A stretch of 64,000 bases of DNA from Prochlorococcus sp. AG-402-K04 (GCA_003216895.1 QCID01000001.1:124001-188000), one strand, 5' to 3'; shown: positions 36,533 through 47,724, numbered from the stretch's first letter. The notes: generated by a model not told the origin, from the sequence alone. Translations and numbers: made by a program.

Positions 36533-39500
36533 ATGTTTACACAGGTTCGCTCAGCCAATCGCAGAGTTTCACCTGTCGAGAATCACAGTCATAAAGCAGT
36601 TATGAAGGCTGTTTATGTGGTTCTTGAGCCTCAATATCAAAATGCACTTACACAGGCTGCAAACTCTTTAAATTCGCAAAAAGGACCAATTGGAATTGAA
36701 CTTAATGGGTATTTAATTGAAGAACTTAGAGATAAAGCTAATTACGAAAGCTTTAAAAAAGATATAGAAAATGCTGATTTATTCGTAGCTTCATTGATTT
36801 TTATCGAAGATTTGGCGCAAAAAGTTGTTGAAGCTGTCGAACCTCATAAGGAAAATCTTAAAGCTGCGGTGGTATTTCCATCAATGCCAGAGGTCATGCG
36901 ATTGAACAAATTGGGTACTTTTTCTATGGCCCAGTTAGGCCAAAGTAAAAGTATCATTGGCGATTTTATGAAGAAGAGGAAAGAGTCGGGGGGGGCTGGT
37001 TTCCAAGATTCGATGTTGAAACTACTAAATACTTTGCCTTCAATTCTTAAGTATTTGCCAGTAGATAAGGCTCAAGATGCTCGTAGTTTTATGCTCAGTT
37101 TTCAATACTGGTTAGGTGGGACTCCGGATAATCTGAGGAACTTCCTACTAATGCTTGGAGACAAGTATGTATTTCCAGAACTAAATAAAGAACAAGAAAA
37201 AATAGAAGTTGCAGAGCCAGAAGTTTTCCCTGATTTAGGAATTTGGCATCCTCTAGCACCAAATATGTTTGAAGATAAAAAAGAATATCTAAATTGGACA
37301 GCATCAAGAGATGATCTATCTAATAAGGCTAAAGAAGGTCCAGTAATTGGTCTTGTACTCCAAAGAAGTCATATTGTTACCGGAGATGATGCCCACTATG
37401 TTGCTGTAATACAAGAGTTGGAATATAGGGGAGCAACAGTTATACCAATTTTTTGTGGTGGATTAGATTTTTCTAAGCCAGTAAATGAATTTTATTACGA
37501 TCCAATTAATCCTGAGAAACCAATTGTAGACGGAGTTGTCTCACTTACAGGTTTTGCTCTTGTAGGAGGTCCTGCAAGGCAAGACCACCCTAAAGCTGTG
37601 GAAGCTTTAAAGAAACTCAATCGACCTTACATGGTTGCTCTTCCACTAGTTTTCCAAACAACCCAAGAATGGGAAGGAAGTGATCTAGGTCTTCATCCAG
37701 TGCAAGTTGCCCTTCAGATTGCTATTCCTGAATTAGATGGTGCTATTGAACCAATAGTTCTATCTGGTCGAGACGATGCCACTGGAAAAGCTCATACACT
37801 TCAAGACAGAGTAGACGCAATAGCAGAAAGAGCCATTAGATGGTCATCACTAAGAATAAAAAAACGCGACCAAAAGAAATTAGCTATTACTGTATTTAGT
37901 TTTCCACCAGATAAAGGAAATGTTGGAACAGCTGCATATTTAGACGTCTTTGGATCTATTTATAGAGTATTAGAAGAAATGAAGGAAAAAGGTTACTTCA
38001 TAAAAGATTTACCTAAAAATCCCAAAGAACTGATGGAGACATTAATAAATGATCCTGAAGCTTTACAAGGGTCTCCTGAACTATCAATAGCTCACCGAAT
38101 GAGCGTAAAAGAATATGAAAAATTAACTCCATATTCTGAGAGGTTAGAAGAAAACTGGGGAAAGCCACCGGGAAATTTAAATAGTGACGGACAAAATCTT
38201 CTCATATACGGAAAAGAATTTGGGAATGTATTTGTTGGTGTACAACCAACATTTGGATACGAAGGCGATCCTATGAGATTACTTTATTCAAGAAGTGCTA
38301 GTCCTCATCATGGTTTTGCAGCTTATTACACTTATTTAGAAAAAGTCTGGAAAGCTGACGCAGTTCTTCATTTTGGAACTCACGGCTCGCTTGAATTCAT
38401 GCCTGGTAAACAGATGGGAATGAGTGAGACTTGTTATCCAGATTCATTAATCGGCGGTCTGCCTAATCTTTATTACTATGCAGCAAATAATCCCTCGGAA
38501 GCAACAATTGCAAAAAGAAGAGGATATGCTTCAACAATTAGTTATTTAACTCCTCCTGCTGAAAATGCTGGACTATATAAAGGTCTTAAAGAACTTGGAG
38601 AGTTAGTTGGTTCTTATCAACAATTACGAGAAAGTGGAAGAGGAATTCAAATTGTTAACGCAATAGTTGAAACATCAAAAAAATGTAATCTTGATGAAGA
38701 TGTCAAACTACCTGAAAAAGATGCATCCGAATTAGAAATAGATGAAAGAGACTTGGTAGTGGGAAATGTTTATAAACAATTAATGGAAATAGAAAGTCGA
38801 TTATTACCTTGCGGCTTACACACTATTGGAAAACCAGCCACTGCAGAAGAAGCTATTGCAACGTTAGTAAGTATTGCATCCATAGAAAGAGAAGATGATG
38901 GGATTAGATCTTTACCAGGTTTATTAGCAGAATCAAAAGGAAAAACAATTGATCAAGTCTATGAAGGTAACAATAAGGGAAAATTAGAAGATGTTGAACT
39001 TAATAAATTAATTACAGAAACAGCAAGAGAAGCTGTGGGTTCAATGGTTAAGTCTCTAACAGGAAGAGATGGAAGAGTAAATATGAAGAAGAATTTATGG
39101 ACACTAATTGTCGAGTTCTTGAGAGGAATTGGTTTCTCAATCCCATCACCATGGCAAGCATCAGCTAAGAAAGCAGGTTTTGAAAATGTAAATACAAGTT
39201 CATTAGATAAATTATTTGACTATTTGAGATTTTGCTTAGAACAAATATGTGCAGATAAAGAAATGGAGAGCCTATTAAAAGCTCTTGATGGTGATTATGT
39301 TATTCCTGGTCCTGGTGGAGATCCTATAAGGAACCCCGGAGTATTACCAAGTGGTAAAAATATACATGCTTTAGATCCTCAATCAATACCAACCGTAGCT
39401 GCTGTAGCATCAGCCAAAGGTGTAGTTGATAAGCTTATTGAGAGACAAAAAGAGGAGCAAGGTACATGGCCTGAAACGATTGCCTGCGTTCTGTGGGGTA

Positions 39501-40546
39501 CTGACAACATTAAAACCTATGGAGAGTCATTAGCTCAAATCCTTTGGTTTGTAGGAGTCAAACCAAAACCAGATTCTGTAGGCAGGGTTAATAAATTAGA
39601 GCTCCTTTCTCTTGAGGAACTAGGAAGACCAAGAATCGATGTAGTTGTTAACTGCTCGGGTGTGTTTAGGGATTTGTTTATCAATCAAATGGCATTGATT
39701 GACCAAGCTGTAAAAATGGCTGCCGAGGCAGATGAACCACTTGATCAAAATTTTGTAAGAAAACATGCCCTTGAGCAGGCCGAAAAAGAAGGTAAAAGTA
39801 TTAGGGAATCAGCTAGCAGAGTATTCTCAAATGCTAGTGGAAGTTACAGCTCAAATGTCAATTTGGCAGTAGAAAATTCAACATGGGAAGAAGAAAATGA
39901 ATTACAAGAGATGTACCTTTCTAGAAAAACATATGCATTCAATGCAGATAATCCTGGTGAAATGAATCAGAACAGAGACGTTTTTGAATCAGTGATGAAA
40001 ACCGCTGATGTTACATTCCAAAATCTAGATTCTTCAGAAATATCTTTAACAGACGTAAGTCATTACTTTGACTCAGATCCAACAAATTTAATCAAGAATC
40101 TTAGAGATGATGGCAAAGCACCAAGTAGTTATATAGCCGACACCACCACAGCCAATGCTCAGGTCAGATCATTAAGTGAAACTATTAGATTAGATTCAAG
40201 AACAAAGTTACTAAACCCAAAATGGTATGAAGGAATGCTCAAATCTGGATATGAAGGCGTAAGGGAAGTCTCAAATAGACTTAATTACACATTAGGATGG
40301 AGTGCAACTAGTGGACAAGTTGATAATTTTGTATATGAAGAATCAAATGAAACTTTTATAAATGATCCAGAGATGAGGAAAAGATTAATGGAATTGAATC
40401 CTCATAGTTTCAGAAGAATTGTTGGTACATTATTAGAAGTTAATGGTAGAGGCTATTGGGAAACTTCAGATGAAAATATTGAACAATTAAAAGAACTTTA
40501 CCAAGAAGTTGAAGATAGAATCGAAGGAGTTAATACAGAAGATTAA
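36533..40546 (+). CDS. chlH: Magnesium chelatase subunit H
   Basis: The 1337-residue porphyrin-binding subunit of Mg-chelatase, which with ChlI and ChlD inserts Mg2+ into protoporphyrin IX, the first committed chlorophyll step. It spans the N-terminal head ([19 protein letters not shown]), the DUF3479 and CobN/Mg-chelatase domains, and the conserved [19 protein letters not shown] near residue 620. Length matches cyanobacterial ChlH. Alone on the plus strand, with dapB divergent upstream and folP convergent downstream. Confidence 0.98.
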   Translation: MFTQVRSANRRVSPVENHSHKAVMKAVYVVLEPQYQNALTQAANSLNSQKGPIGIELNGYLIEELRDKANYESFKKDIENADLFVASLIFIEDLAQKVVEAVEPHKENLKAAVVFPSMPEVMRLNKLGTFSMAQLGQSKSIIGDFMKKRKESGGAGFQDSMLKLLNTLPSILKYLPVDKAQDARSFMLSFQYWLGGTPDNLRNFLLMLGDKYVFPELNKEQEKIEVAEPEVFPDLGIWHPLAPNMFEDKKEYLNWTASRDDLSNKAKEGPVIGLVLQRSHIVTGDDAHYVAVIQELEYRGATVIPIFCGGLDFSKPVNEFYYDPINPEKPIVDGVVSLTGFALVGGPARQDHPKAVEALKKLNRPYMVALPLVFQTTQEWEGSDLGLHPVQVALQIAIPELDGAIEPIVLSGRDDATGKAHTLQDRVDAIAERAIRWSSLRIKKRDQKKLAITVFSFPPDKGNVGTAAYLDVFGSIYRVLEEMKEKGYFIKDLPKNPKELMETLINDPEALQGSPELSIAHRMSVKEYEKLTPYSERLEENWGKPPGNLNSDGQNLLIYGKEFGNVFVGVQPTFGYEGDPMRLLYSRSASPHHGFAAYYTYLEKVWKADAVLHFGTHGSLEFMPGKQMGMSETCYPDSLIGGLPNLYYYAANNPSEATIAKRRGYASTISYLTPPAENAGLYKGLKELGELVGSYQQLRESGRGIQIVNAIVETSKKCNLDEDVKLPEKDASELEIDERDLVVGNVYKQLMEIESRLLPCGLHTIGKPATAEEAIATLVSIASIEREDDGIRSLPGLLAESKGKTIDQVYEGNNKGKLEDVELNKLITETAREAVGSMVKSLTGRDGRVNMKKNLWTLIVEFLRGIGFSIPSPWQASAKKAGFENVNTSSLDKLFDYLRFCLEQICADKEMESLLKALDGDYVIPGPGGDPIRNPGVLPSGKNIHALDPQSIPTVAAVASAKGVVDKLIERQKEEQGTWPETIACVLWGTDNIKTYGESLAQILWFVGVKPKPDSVGRVNKLELLSLEELGRPRIDVVVNCSGVFRDLFINQMALIDQAVKMAAEADEPLDQNFVRKHALEQAEKEGKSIRESASRVFSNASGSYSSNVNLAVENSTWEEENELQEMYLSRKTYAFNADNPGEMNQNRDVFESVMKTADVTFQNLDSSEISLTDVSHYFDSDPTNLIKNLRDDGKAPSSYIADTTTANAQVRSLSETIRLDSRTKLLNPKWYEGMLKSGYEGVREVSNRLNYTLGWSATSGQVDNFVYEESNETFINDPEMRKRLMELNPHSFRRIVGTLLEVNGRGYWETSDENIEQLKELYQEVEDRIEGVNTED

Positions 40547-40553
40547 TTATAGA

Positions 40554-41405
40554 TTAAATAATTGACTTAGTCATCATTATAGTTTGGGAGATTTCTTTAA
40601 TATCGTGTACTCTTAAAATATCAACGCCAGCAATCACACATCTTGAAGCTACTGCCGCAGTTCCAAATATTCTTTTAGTAGGATCAGTTTCATTAATAAC
40701 TGCTCCTATAAATCGTTTTCTAGAAGCTCCTATTAATAATGGATAATTCATACATGCAAATTCTTCTAAATTGCGAAGCAAAGTTAAGTTATGGTCGACA
40801 TTTTTTGCAAACCCTATTCCAGGATCAATAATAATTTGATGATTTTTTATACCTTTAGATAGTGCTAGATCAATTTGATCTGATAATTCATTTTTTACAT
40901 CTTTAACGACGTTAGTATATTTAGCTAAAGAATCCATTGTCTTACTATTTCCACGACTATGAGTCAAAACATATGGCGAACCTTTATCAGCGACAACATT
41001 AAAAATTTCAGGATCATGTCTACCGCCACTAACATCATTAACCCAATCAGCACCAACATTTAATATTTTCTCAGCGACAGAATGATGAAAGGTGTCTACA
41101 GAAATTGGAATCTCAGGATGTATTAATTTTAATTCTTTTATTAAAGGAACCAATCTTTTAATCTCAATTTCGGCTCCAACCTCTGATGCTCCAGGTCGTG
41201 TGCTCTGTGCTCCAATGTCTAAAATATGCGCTCCTTGCTTAATGCACAATGATGCATAATTAATAGCAGTGGGTAAGTCAATATATAATCCTCCATCACT
41301 AAATGAATCTTCAGTGATGTTTAAAATTGCCATTAAATGGGTTTCTCTTTCCCAATCTTCTGGCAGACAATTATTAAATTGTTTCGTAATTTGCAATTCT
41401 CGCAA
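40554..41405 (-). CDS. folP: Dihydropteroate synthase
   Basis: Joins p-aminobenzoate to dihydropterin pyrophosphate in folate synthesis. 283 residues. TIM-barrel signatures: [16 protein letters not shown] near residue 27, the second signature with [19 protein letters not shown], and the [11 protein letters not shown] end motif ([13 protein letters not shown]). It starts inside the 3' end of tpiA, overlapping by 32 bases; the in-frame ATG just before ILNITEDSF would avoid this but give an unusually short N terminus. Confidence 0.95.
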   Translation of the reverse strand: MRELQITKQFNNCLPEDWERETHLMAILNITEDSFSDGGLYIDLPTAINYASLCIKQGAHILDIGAQSTRPGASEVGAEIEIKRLVPLIKELKLIHPEIPISVDTFHHSVAEKILNVGADWVNDVSGGRHDPEIFNVVADKGSPYVLTHSRGNSKTMDSLAKYTNVVKDVKNELSDQIDLALSKGIKNHQIIIDPGIGFAKNVDHNLTLLRNLEEFACMNYPLLIGASRKRFIGAVINETDPTKRIFGTAAVASRCVIAGVDILRVHDIKEISQTIMMTKSII

Positions 41406-42114
41406 AATTTGTAGGATCTAAGGAAGCTCCTCCAACTAATACTCCATCAATATCTGACATAGACATAATCTCATCAATATTATTTGATTTAACTGATCCC
41501 CCATATTGAATAATGACGTCTTCATAACCAATCCATTTACGAATGAGTCCACAAATTCTATTAGCCTCAAGGGCTGCACAAGTTTTTCCAGTACCAATAG
41601 CCCAAATTGGTTCATAAGCAACTATGAGCCTCTTTACATCAATTCCTTCTAGGCCCTGTTCAATTTGCCTACGAATAACCCTTTCAGCTTCTCCAAGATC
41701 TCTTTGTTGAATAGTTTCCCCAACGCAAACAATTGGAATCAAATTATGATCCTGAGCCGATTGAGCTCTCTTATTTATTTGTTCATCACTTTCACTAAAA
41801 TATTTTCTTGGCTCACTGTGTCCAACGATTGCACATTTAACCGAAAGCTCATTAAGCATTAGTGGAGAAACCTCGGCCGTATAGGCTCCACTATCCTCCC
41901 AATGAACATTTTGACTAGATAATGAAAGATAGTCGCTTCTGTCCTTAATGAACTCAGAGAGAGGATATAAGGCTGTAAATGGAGGTGCGATAACAACTTC
42001 TCTATCTTTTTTGGGTATATCTTTTAACAATGGGAATAATACCCGCATGTACTCAATCGCTTCCGTACAAGTCATGTTCATCTTCCAATTCCCTGCAATG
42101 ACCGGTTTACGCAC
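41374..42114 (-). CDS. tpiA: Triosephosphate isomerase
   Basis: Interconverts dihydroxyacetone phosphate and glyceraldehyde 3-phosphate in the Calvin cycle and glycolysis. 246 residues. Catalytic residues: Lys in GNWKMNM near residue 11, His in [11 protein letters not shown] (the usual RR is PR), Glu in [13 protein letters not shown], plus the phosphate loops GGSVKS and GVLVGGASL. Middle gene of the S4-tpiA-folP set. Confidence 0.97.
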   Translation of the reverse strand: MRKPVIAGNWKMNMTCTEAIEYMRVLFPLLKDIPKKDREVVIAPPFTALYPLSEFIKDRSDYLSLSSQNVHWEDSGAYTAEVSPLMLNELSVKCAIVGHSEPRKYFSESDEQINKRAQSAQDHNLIPIVCVGETIQQRDLGEAERVIRRQIEQGLEGIDVKRLIVAYEPIWAIGTGKTCAALEANRICGLIRKWIGYEDVIIQYGGSVKSNNIDEIMSMSDIDGVLVGGASLDPTNFARIANYETI

Positions 42115-42123
42115 GCTAGCTCC

Positions 42124-42342
42124 TCATTTTTCGCTTATTGCCAACTTACGGCCTAGAGGATCAGAATTTGGAACAATGTATGTTTCATTATCAAAAATAA
42201 TTTGATCACCTTCAATTAATTTCCTACCTCTTCTGTTTTCCACAATGCCATTTACTGTTATTTTTCCTGATTTAATAACAATTTTAGCTTCTCCTCCAGT
42301 CTGAACAATCCCAACAAGTTTTAAAAACTGATCCAATTTCAT
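42124..42342 (-). CDS. S4-domain RNA-binding protein (YbcJ-like)
   Basis: A 72-residue protein consisting of a single S4 domain: MKLDQFLKLVGIVQTGGEAK, then the IKSGKITVNGIVENRRGRKL loop. S4 domains bind structured RNA, and stand-alone forms are linked to the ribosome. It is the first gene of the minus-strand set, nine bases before tpiA. Confidence 0.85.
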   Translation of the reverse strand: MKLDQFLKLVGIVQTGGEAKIVIKSGKITVNGIVENRRGRKLIEGDQIIFDNETYIVPNSDPLGRKLAISEK

Positions 42343-42380
42343 TTACGTGCTTTTAAATTAAACATTGATAGTTTGATGGA

Positions 42381-44117
42381 ATGAAACAAAAAAACAAAAT
42401 AAATTTTATTTACCTGATAGGCAGACTCAAGGGACACTTGCCAATATTGCTATTGGGTAGCATTAGCATGTTTGTATACGTAATTTGCTGGCCAATACTC
42501 GCATGGTTATCAGGAAAACTAATACCAGCTATTGGTCAAGGAAATACAAAGCAAGTTTTAACTCTAATTTTACAAGCCCTAATTGTTTTTATAATTCAAA
42601 AAACATCACAATATCTACAAGATAGTCTACTAGCAAAACCAGCATTAGCTCTAGGCCAAGATCTTCGAACAACTCTTTTCAGAAAACTTCAAAAAACCAA
42701 TATTCTTTTCATAGAAAAACTCTCATCTGGAGATATTGCGTACAGACTTACAGAGGATGTTGATCGAGTCGGGGAAGTTATTTATAAATCTATTCAAGAT
42801 ACGACACCGTCGATATTTCAACTATTAGCAGTATTTGGTTATATGATATTTATTGACTGGAATTTATCACTTGCAACAATTATATTAGCCCCACTAATTG
42901 CTTTATTAGTTAGTGATTTTGGAGGAAGAGTATTAAAAGCATCTGAGCAAAGCCAAAATAAAATAAGCTCATTAGCAAGTCTGCTTTCAGAGGCTATTCA
43001 AGGTCTACCTATGGTTAAGGCATTTGCCGTGGAAGATTGGTTACAAAAAGATTTTGATAAACAAGTTAAATTTCATAAAGAAGCGAAATATAAAATGCTA
43101 AAGCTAGTAGCCCTTCAACATCCCATAGTCGGATTAATAGAAGTAATAGGTATTTTAAGTATCCTCGCAATTGGAACTTTTAGGATACAAAGTGGTGGCA
43201 TATCTAATGAAGAGTTTGGTAGTTATTTCACAGCATTAATAATGTTAATTGATCCAATAAGTCATATAACAACTAATTACAACGAATTAAAGCAAGGTCA
43301 AGCATCACTAAAAAGATTAAATGAAATAACAACTAATCCTGTAGAAATATCATTATCTGATAGAGGTATTATACCCAAGAGACTTTCTGGTAGATTATCA
43401 TTTAAAAATGTATTCTTTGCGTATAATTATGAAAATGAGGTTATAAATAACATAAATTTAGAAATAGACCATGGAAAAATAATGGCATTAGTTGGTCCAT
43501 CAGGAGCAGGTAAAAGCACAATCTTTTCACTAATATTAAAATTTATAGAACCATCAAAAGGATCAATATTTATTGATGATTATAATTTAAACAGAATAAA
43601 TACCAATTACCTAAGAAGATCAATAGGTATAGTTCCGCAAAAAACATTTATTTTTTCAGGGAGCATTGCAGAAGCGATAAGATTTGGCAGGCCAACAACC
43701 AGAGAAAATATCGTGAGGGCTGCAAAAATTGCAAATGCTCACGATTTTATTGAACAATTTCCCGAAGGCTATGAAACATTTATAGAAGAAAGAGGTAGTA
43801 ATCTTTCTGGAGGTCAATTGCAGAGATTATCCATAGCAAGAGCTTTACTTGGAGATCCAACAATATTATTACTAGATGAAGCCACTAGTGCTTTGGATGC
43901 AGAAGCGGAGGAATCAGTTCAGAAAGGTCTTAAACAAGCGATGCACAACAGAACAGTATTGGTAATCGCTCACAGATTATCAACAATACAAAAGGCAGAT
44001 AAAATAGCTGTAATTGAAAAAGGTAAAGTATGCGAAATCGGCAACCATGAGGAATTAATTAACAGGCAAGGAAGATATAAAGATTTTTGCGATAAACAAT
44101 TTATAAAAAGCTTTTAA
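42381..44117 (+). CDS. ABC exporter, fused permease and ATPase (MsbA type)
   Basis: 578 residues. An N-terminal six-helix transmembrane domain (about 15-310) is followed by the ATPase domain with Walker A VGPSGAGKST (about 371-380), Q-loop VPQKTFIFSG, signature LSGGQLQRLS (about 474) and Walker B ILLLDEATSALD (about 494). Homodimeric exporters of this type move lipids, peptides or drugs; the substrate cannot be told from sequence. Divergent from the S4 gene. Confidence 0.92.
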   Translation: MKQKNKINFIYLIGRLKGHLPILLLGSISMFVYVICWPILAWLSGKLIPAIGQGNTKQVLTLILQALIVFIIQKTSQYLQDSLLAKPALALGQDLRTTLFRKLQKTNILFIEKLSSGDIAYRLTEDVDRVGEVIYKSIQDTTPSIFQLLAVFGYMIFIDWNLSLATIILAPLIALLVSDFGGRVLKASEQSQNKISSLASLLSEAIQGLPMVKAFAVEDWLQKDFDKQVKFHKEAKYKMLKLVALQHPIVGLIEVIGILSILAIGTFRIQSGGISNEEFGSYFTALIMLIDPISHITTNYNELKQGQASLKRLNEITTNPVEISLSDRGIIPKRLSGRLSFKNVFFAYNYENEVINNINLEIDHGKIMALVGPSGAGKSTIFSLILKFIEPSKGSIFIDDYNLNRINTNYLRRSIGIVPQKTFIFSGSIAEAIRFGRPTTRENIVRAAKIANAHDFIEQFPEGYETFIEERGSNLSGGQLQRLSIARALLGDPTILLLDEATSALDAEAEESVQKGLKQAMHNRTVLVIAHRLSTIQKADKIAVIEKGKVCEIGNHEELINRQGRYKDFCDKQFIKSF

Positions 44118-44162
44118 AAGTAATATTAATGTTATATTATAATTCAAATATAAATAGCATTA

Positions 44163-44390
44163 ATGTCAACAACTCCATCAAACGAAAAAGAAGCAATATT
44201 AACATTTGAAGATAAACAATACGATCTTAAAAGCTTACCCAGAGATATACAAGAAATTGTCAAGGGGATGCAGGTTGCGGATGCACAATTAAGGATGCAT
44301 GAAGATACACTCAAAGTACTAGCAGTTGGTCGTCAGCATCTAGCGATTCAATTAAAATCAAAGCTTGAAACAATAGATTCAATAAACTAA
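44163..44390 (+). CDS. DUF6447 family protein
   Basis: A 75-residue protein with a short beta hairpin (ILTFEDKQYDLKSLP) followed by two helices (VKGMQVADAQLRMHEDTLKV, then ARQHL-type end), matching DUF6447. Soluble, function unknown. Lies behind the ABC exporter after 45 bases. Confidence 0.7.
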   Translation: MSTTPSNEKEAILTFEDKQYDLKSLPRDIQEIVKGMQVADAQLRMHEDTLKVLAVGRQHLAIQLKSKLETIDSIN

Positions 44391-44587
44391 TCCATTAAAT
44401 ATATATTGAAGAAAATTAATTTTCATCACAAACTATATCTAAACACTAATAAATAAATCAATAAATCAATTCAACATGCATAGCAAGTAAATAGTAAATA
44501 TACTTACGGATTAATAACATTAAATAATTTCAATCTTTAGGAATAAAGGAAGCGCGTCATGAGAGAATCTAAAGAAAAAGTAAAGAG

Positions 44588-44878
44588 ATGGGAACAAAAG
44601 GATATTGGCTGAAGCAAGCCAAAATAGAAAGCACTGCTCAATTCATTGAATACGTAAAAACCGTGGTTCCATGGCTTAGGTCGGTTGGAGGAACAATTAT
44701 TGCTAAAGATGTAAACCAAAATTCTGATTTAAACGAATGGGATGGCGGACAATTAGGAGTTATTGTAGAATTTGAATCAAAAGCTGCTGCTCAAAAAGCG
44801 TTTAACTCAATTGAATTTCAAGAATATATTAAATGTAGTGGAATTGAAAATCAATTATCCCTATCAATAATTGGATAA
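44588..44878 (+). CDS. DUF1330 family protein
   Basis: A 96-residue ferredoxin-like dimeric barrel protein: GYWLKQAKIESTAQFIEYV, then GGTIIAKDV, ending in the GGQLGVIVEFESKAAAQKAF strand-helix unit typical of DUF1330. The usual biochemical role of the family is not known. ATG start with GAGATGG context; a short out-of-frame ORF precedes it. Confidence 0.8.
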   Translation: MGTKGYWLKQAKIESTAQFIEYVKTVVPWLRSVGGTIIAKDVNQNSDLNEWDGGQLGVIVEFESKAAAQKAFNSIEFQEYIKCSGIENQLSLSIIG

Positions 44879-44916
44879 GTGAATTATCCTTGTTCATGAA
44901 TAAATAGAAAAAATTA

Positions 44917-45147
44917 ATGGTGATAAAAGATTCTTCGACTCTTCAAAAGGGGCAAAAATTAATAATTGAAGTTAACGAAGTAACAGATCGAATACCACAA
45001 AATATCCTAGAAATAATAAGAAAGGAGCCTGTTGTCGAATTAGTTGGATATAAAATGGTTGATGGAAATCAATTTGGCCTAGTGGTTAAACTTACTAATG
45101 GGGATATAAATTGGTTTTTCGAAAAAGAGCTATCTGAAATAATGTAA
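44917..45147 (+). CDS. petP: PetP-like cytochrome b6f accessory subunit (DUF2862)
   Basis: A 76-residue SH3-like protein: KGQKLIIEVNEVTDRIPQ, LVGYKMVDGNQFGLVVKL, then INWFFEKEL. The YKxxDGxxxGxVVxxxxxxxxWFFExEL pattern is the DUF2862/PetP signature. PetP is a small peripheral subunit of the cytochrome b6f complex in cyanobacteria and red algae that affects linear electron flow. The divergent sequence makes the functional claim tentative. Confidence 0.7.
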   Translation: MVIKDSSTLQKGQKLIIEVNEVTDRIPQNILEIIRKEPVVELVGYKMVDGNQFGLVVKLTNGDINWFFEKELSEIM

Positions 45148-45251
45148 CTTATACCTATTCTAGAAAGCTATATTTCTTATATAAACAAAAGATACATCTT
45201 GAGCTAACAAATGATAAGTAAAGTATATTCATTAATATTCTCTAAATAACT

Positions 45252-45374
45252 ATGTCTTACAATGAATCAACAGTGGTACTTGGTGGACTTATGCATATTC
45301 CAATTGTAATATTAGTTCTCAGATTTATTGAAAATAGATTCAAGAAAAATGAAATTAAATATCAAAAGAATTAA
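45252..45374 (+). CDS. Hypothetical small membrane protein (40 residues)
   Basis: MSYNESTVVLGGLMHIPIVI begins a single hydrophobic helix, followed by a basic tail (RFKKNEIKYQKN). Clean ATG-to-TAA frame. Size and layout resemble single-helix photosynthetic subunits, but no known one matches. Confidence 0.45.
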   Translation: MSYNESTVVLGGLMHIPIVILVLRFIENRFKKNEIKYQKN

Positions 45375-45462
45375 TTAAAAATTTTTTTAAATAGAATTAC
45401 TGATAAATTCATTCATTAATTTAAATGGTATAAATAATCTAATTTTAAAATATATATAACAA

Positions 45463-46071
45463 ATGAAAACAATAATCATTTCGGGTCCATCAGGCTCAGG
45501 TAAATCCTTTTTAACTAATAAATTGTTAGAATTATACGAAGATTCAATAATAATAAAAACAGATTCATACTACAGAGATAGTGTGTTTATTAAAGTTTTA
45601 TCTTTTTTCATATATGATATTTATGACAGACCTCTAAGTATAAAGAAAAATGAAATAAATAAGACTCTTAAAGCTATATATAATAAAAAAAGATTAATTT
45701 CACTTTCTAGTTATGACTTCAAGAGAAAACAATCAACGACGAAAAAAATAAGCCTTAATTACAATGGGAAAAATCAATTTCTTATATTAGAAGGAATATT
45801 CTCTCATCGTTTAGATTTAAACTATCAGGAGACAATAAATATTATCTGTCAAGAAGAAAAGGAAATCTGTTTAAAAAGAAGACTAATTAGAGATCAATTT
45901 GAAAGGGGAAGAAGCAGAACAGAAATAAATAAAAAATTTAATAAGTCATGGTATTTATTTTACCAAAATATTCAAAAATATCTAAATAGTAAAAAAGTAA
46001 TGCCACTAAACCCGACAGATAAAATTTCATATGATAAATTAATTTTAATTTTAGAAAACATAAAAAAATAA
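45463..46071 (+). CDS. Uridine-kinase-like P-loop protein
   Basis: 202 residues. P-loop GPSGSGKSFLTNKLL (about 6-20), TDSYYRD where uridine kinases carry the catalytic Asp, FLILEGIFSHRL as the Walker-B-like strand, and a basic KRRLIRDQFERGRS lid. Phosphorylation of a nucleoside or other small molecule is likely; uridine specificity is not certain. Confidence 0.72.
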   Translation: MKTIIISGPSGSGKSFLTNKLLELYEDSIIIKTDSYYRDSVFIKVLSFFIYDIYDRPLSIKKNEINKTLKAIYNKKRLISLSSYDFKRKQSTTKKISLNYNGKNQFLILEGIFSHRLDLNYQETINIICQEEKEICLKRRLIRDQFERGRSRTEINKKFNKSWYLFYQNIQKYLNSKKVMPLNPTDKISYDKLILILENIKK

Positions 46072-46127
46072 CTAAGAAAAACAATTAATTTATTTCTCCT
46101 AGTTTTTTTTTATTAATTATATTGTAT

Positions 46128-46277
46128 CTATTTTTTCACCTCTGGAGCATTCATACCATCGTAGTCAGGTCCAACCATTAAACCTACAATTGCAAATAAT
46201 GCAATTGACGCAACTCCAACTAGAACTGCGGTTGGTGCTGGAGTACTAGTAAGTCCAGCAAATAACAAATTTCCCAT
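46128..46277 (-). CDS. 49-residue membrane protein, tandem paralogue A
   Basis: MGNLLFAGLTSTPAPTAVLV leads into a transmembrane helix (to about residue 37) and a tail with VGPDYDGMNAPEVKK. The gene at 46564-46713 encodes a second 49-residue protein with the same FAGL-STPAPTA and VGP-YDG motifs. Single-span, probably thylakoid, function unknown. No high-light-inducible signature is present. Confidence 0.7.
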   Translation of the reverse strand: MGNLLFAGLTSTPAPTAVLVGVASIALFAIVGLMVGPDYDGMNAPEVKK

Positions 46278-46500
46278 AAAAGATAATAAAGCTAGTTATA
46301 AATAGCAGAAAAAGGTATAAATAAATTAATTAGTAACCTGTTTTGAGCCAAAAAAGCTGAAAAAGACATTTTGATACACACATAAGAAACTATTGTTTAA
46401 ACACCATAAAATATTCTATACATAATATTTACTATTCGTACTCCAAGTTTTAAAAAATAAATCTTCAAGTAATCATTTCATTAACATGTGATTCTTTTAA

Positions 46501-46545
46501 AATAAAAAAAGTGGGTAAATATGCAAAACATATCAACCCACTTGA
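46501..46545 (-). terminator. Rho-independent terminator on the minus strand
   Basis: On the minus strand AAGTGGGT and ACCCACTT form a perfect 8-base stem, extended by ATATG/CATAT pairing around a T-rich loop, and are followed by seven T residues. It lies just downstream of the 46564-46713 gene and would end its transcript, so the two paralogues are separate transcription units. Confidence 0.8.
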
Positions 46546-46563
46546 TTTAGCAAGACAATCTAA

Positions 46564-46713
46564 TTATTTAGATGTATTTGGATCATTAAATCCATCGTAA
46601 TTAGGACCAACTACGACAGCCATAATTCCGAATAAGGCCATAAATGCGATACCTACGATTGGTGCTGTAGGAGCTGGTGTACTTAGTAGTCCAGCGAAAG
46701 TTAAAGGAAGCAT
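46564..46713 (-). CDS. 49-residue membrane protein, tandem paralogue B
   Basis: Starts MLPLTFAGLLSTPAPTAPIV and ends VGPNYDGFNDPNTSK, paralogous to 46128-46277 with the same length. The start is placed at 46713 by this equal length; an upstream in-frame ATG at 46785 would add a non-homologous 24-residue leader. The terminator just downstream supports an independent, well-expressed transcript. Confidence 0.72.
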   Translation of the reverse strand: MLPLTFAGLLSTPAPTAPIVGIAFMALFGIMAVVVGPNYDGFNDPNTSK

Positions 46714-47025
46714 GTTCTTTAGTAAGACCCAATATAAATACCAGCCATCAGGGGATATGACCATTGATATTTTAATTTGTAACATTTAACTATAGCTTAA
46801 GTAAGCTATGACTGGGTTTATAAAGAGAATCATGAAGTAACCTCAATGAATTTCAAATTCACGAAAGGTGGTCAATCTGCTCTTTGTCGATAAAATTGAT
46901 TGTTAAAAGATATCTAATAAATAAAAGAATAAATTTCTAATTTAACCTCTTATGACTTCAACCAAAATTTAAAAAAAATAAATTTTGCTAATATAATAAA
47001 TTACAAGATAATTTAAAGTGAAGAA

Positions 47026-47427
47026 GTGAACTCTAACTTACGTCCAATTACACCTGTTGATGAATTTGAAGGTGCCTGTATAAAAGCTAAGTTAAATACT
47101 AAAGAACAAAAGATTATTGATCACATTAGATATGTTGGGGTATTTACTCAACCATCACTTACTAAAGATCTAAAATTAGATTCAAAACCACCAATATTAT
47201 CAGTACTATGTGAAATTTGCAGAAAGATAGGTAAATATATGCCCGAGCATTTTAGTAGTGTCAGAAAATGGTCCAAGGAAATTAATGAGCATAAGGTGAT
47301 ATGGGACGGAGACTTAGTTTGTTCATTGGCATGGAATAAAGACGGAGAACGATTATCACCTGAGAATGGCACATGTTTATACCATACATTTGCAGTACAT
47401 AAAGAATTATTCCAAGGTCTAGATTAA
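47026..47427 (+). CDS. Hypothetical protein (133 residues)
   Basis: GTG start. Soluble protein with helical N-terminal half (TKEQKIIDHIRYVGVFTQPS), three Cys, and a beta-containing C-terminal half (VICDG-like HKVIWDGDLVCSLAW and CLYHTFAVHKELF). The first half resembles a helix-turn-helix (LTKDLKL turn), but this is not strong. Not recognised. Confidence 0.6.
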   Translation: MNSNLRPITPVDEFEGACIKAKLNTKEQKIIDHIRYVGVFTQPSLTKDLKLDSKPPILSVLCEICRKIGKYMPEHFSSVRKWSKEINEHKVIWDGDLVCSLAWNKDGERLSPENGTCLYHTFAVHKELFQGLD

Positions 47428-47448
47428 ATTTCTAATTTAGATAAAAGG

Positions 47449-47724
47449 TTATCCCTGACTGAGGTACTCAAACAAAACATTATTAAAACCTAACTCTTCG
47501 GCTGAATATTCAAGCATCAAATTATCAGATTCTATTTGGGAACGGAACTTTCTTATTTCATCAGATTCATCTCCTGATGGAGGAATGCCATCTACGACAT
47601 CAAAGATAATCTTTTGTCGATCAATTTCTGCGAGAACTTCATTTGCCATAATGATCAAACTTAGAACTATTAAATACATAGCCAATATTTTGAATCTAAA
47701 AAAGTAAATAAAACAATCCTTCAC
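47449..47724 (-). CDS. Hypothetical exported protein (91 residues)
   Basis: A long hydrophobic N terminus (residues ~5-28) ending near ANEVLA gives a likely signal peptide with a cleavage site after ALA-like residues. The mature part is acidic (VVDGIPPSGDESDEIRKF) and ends LFEYLSQG. Predicted periplasmic or lumenal. Not recognised. Confidence 0.55.
   Translation of the reverse strand: MKDCFIYFFRFKILAMYLIVLSLIIMANEVLAEIDRQKIIFDVVDGIPPSGDESDEIRKFRSQIESDNLMLEYSAEELGFNNVLFEYLSQG

Noticed and set aside
37095-37307. Minus-strand frame inside chlH
   Set aside because: Shadow of the chlH coding frame.
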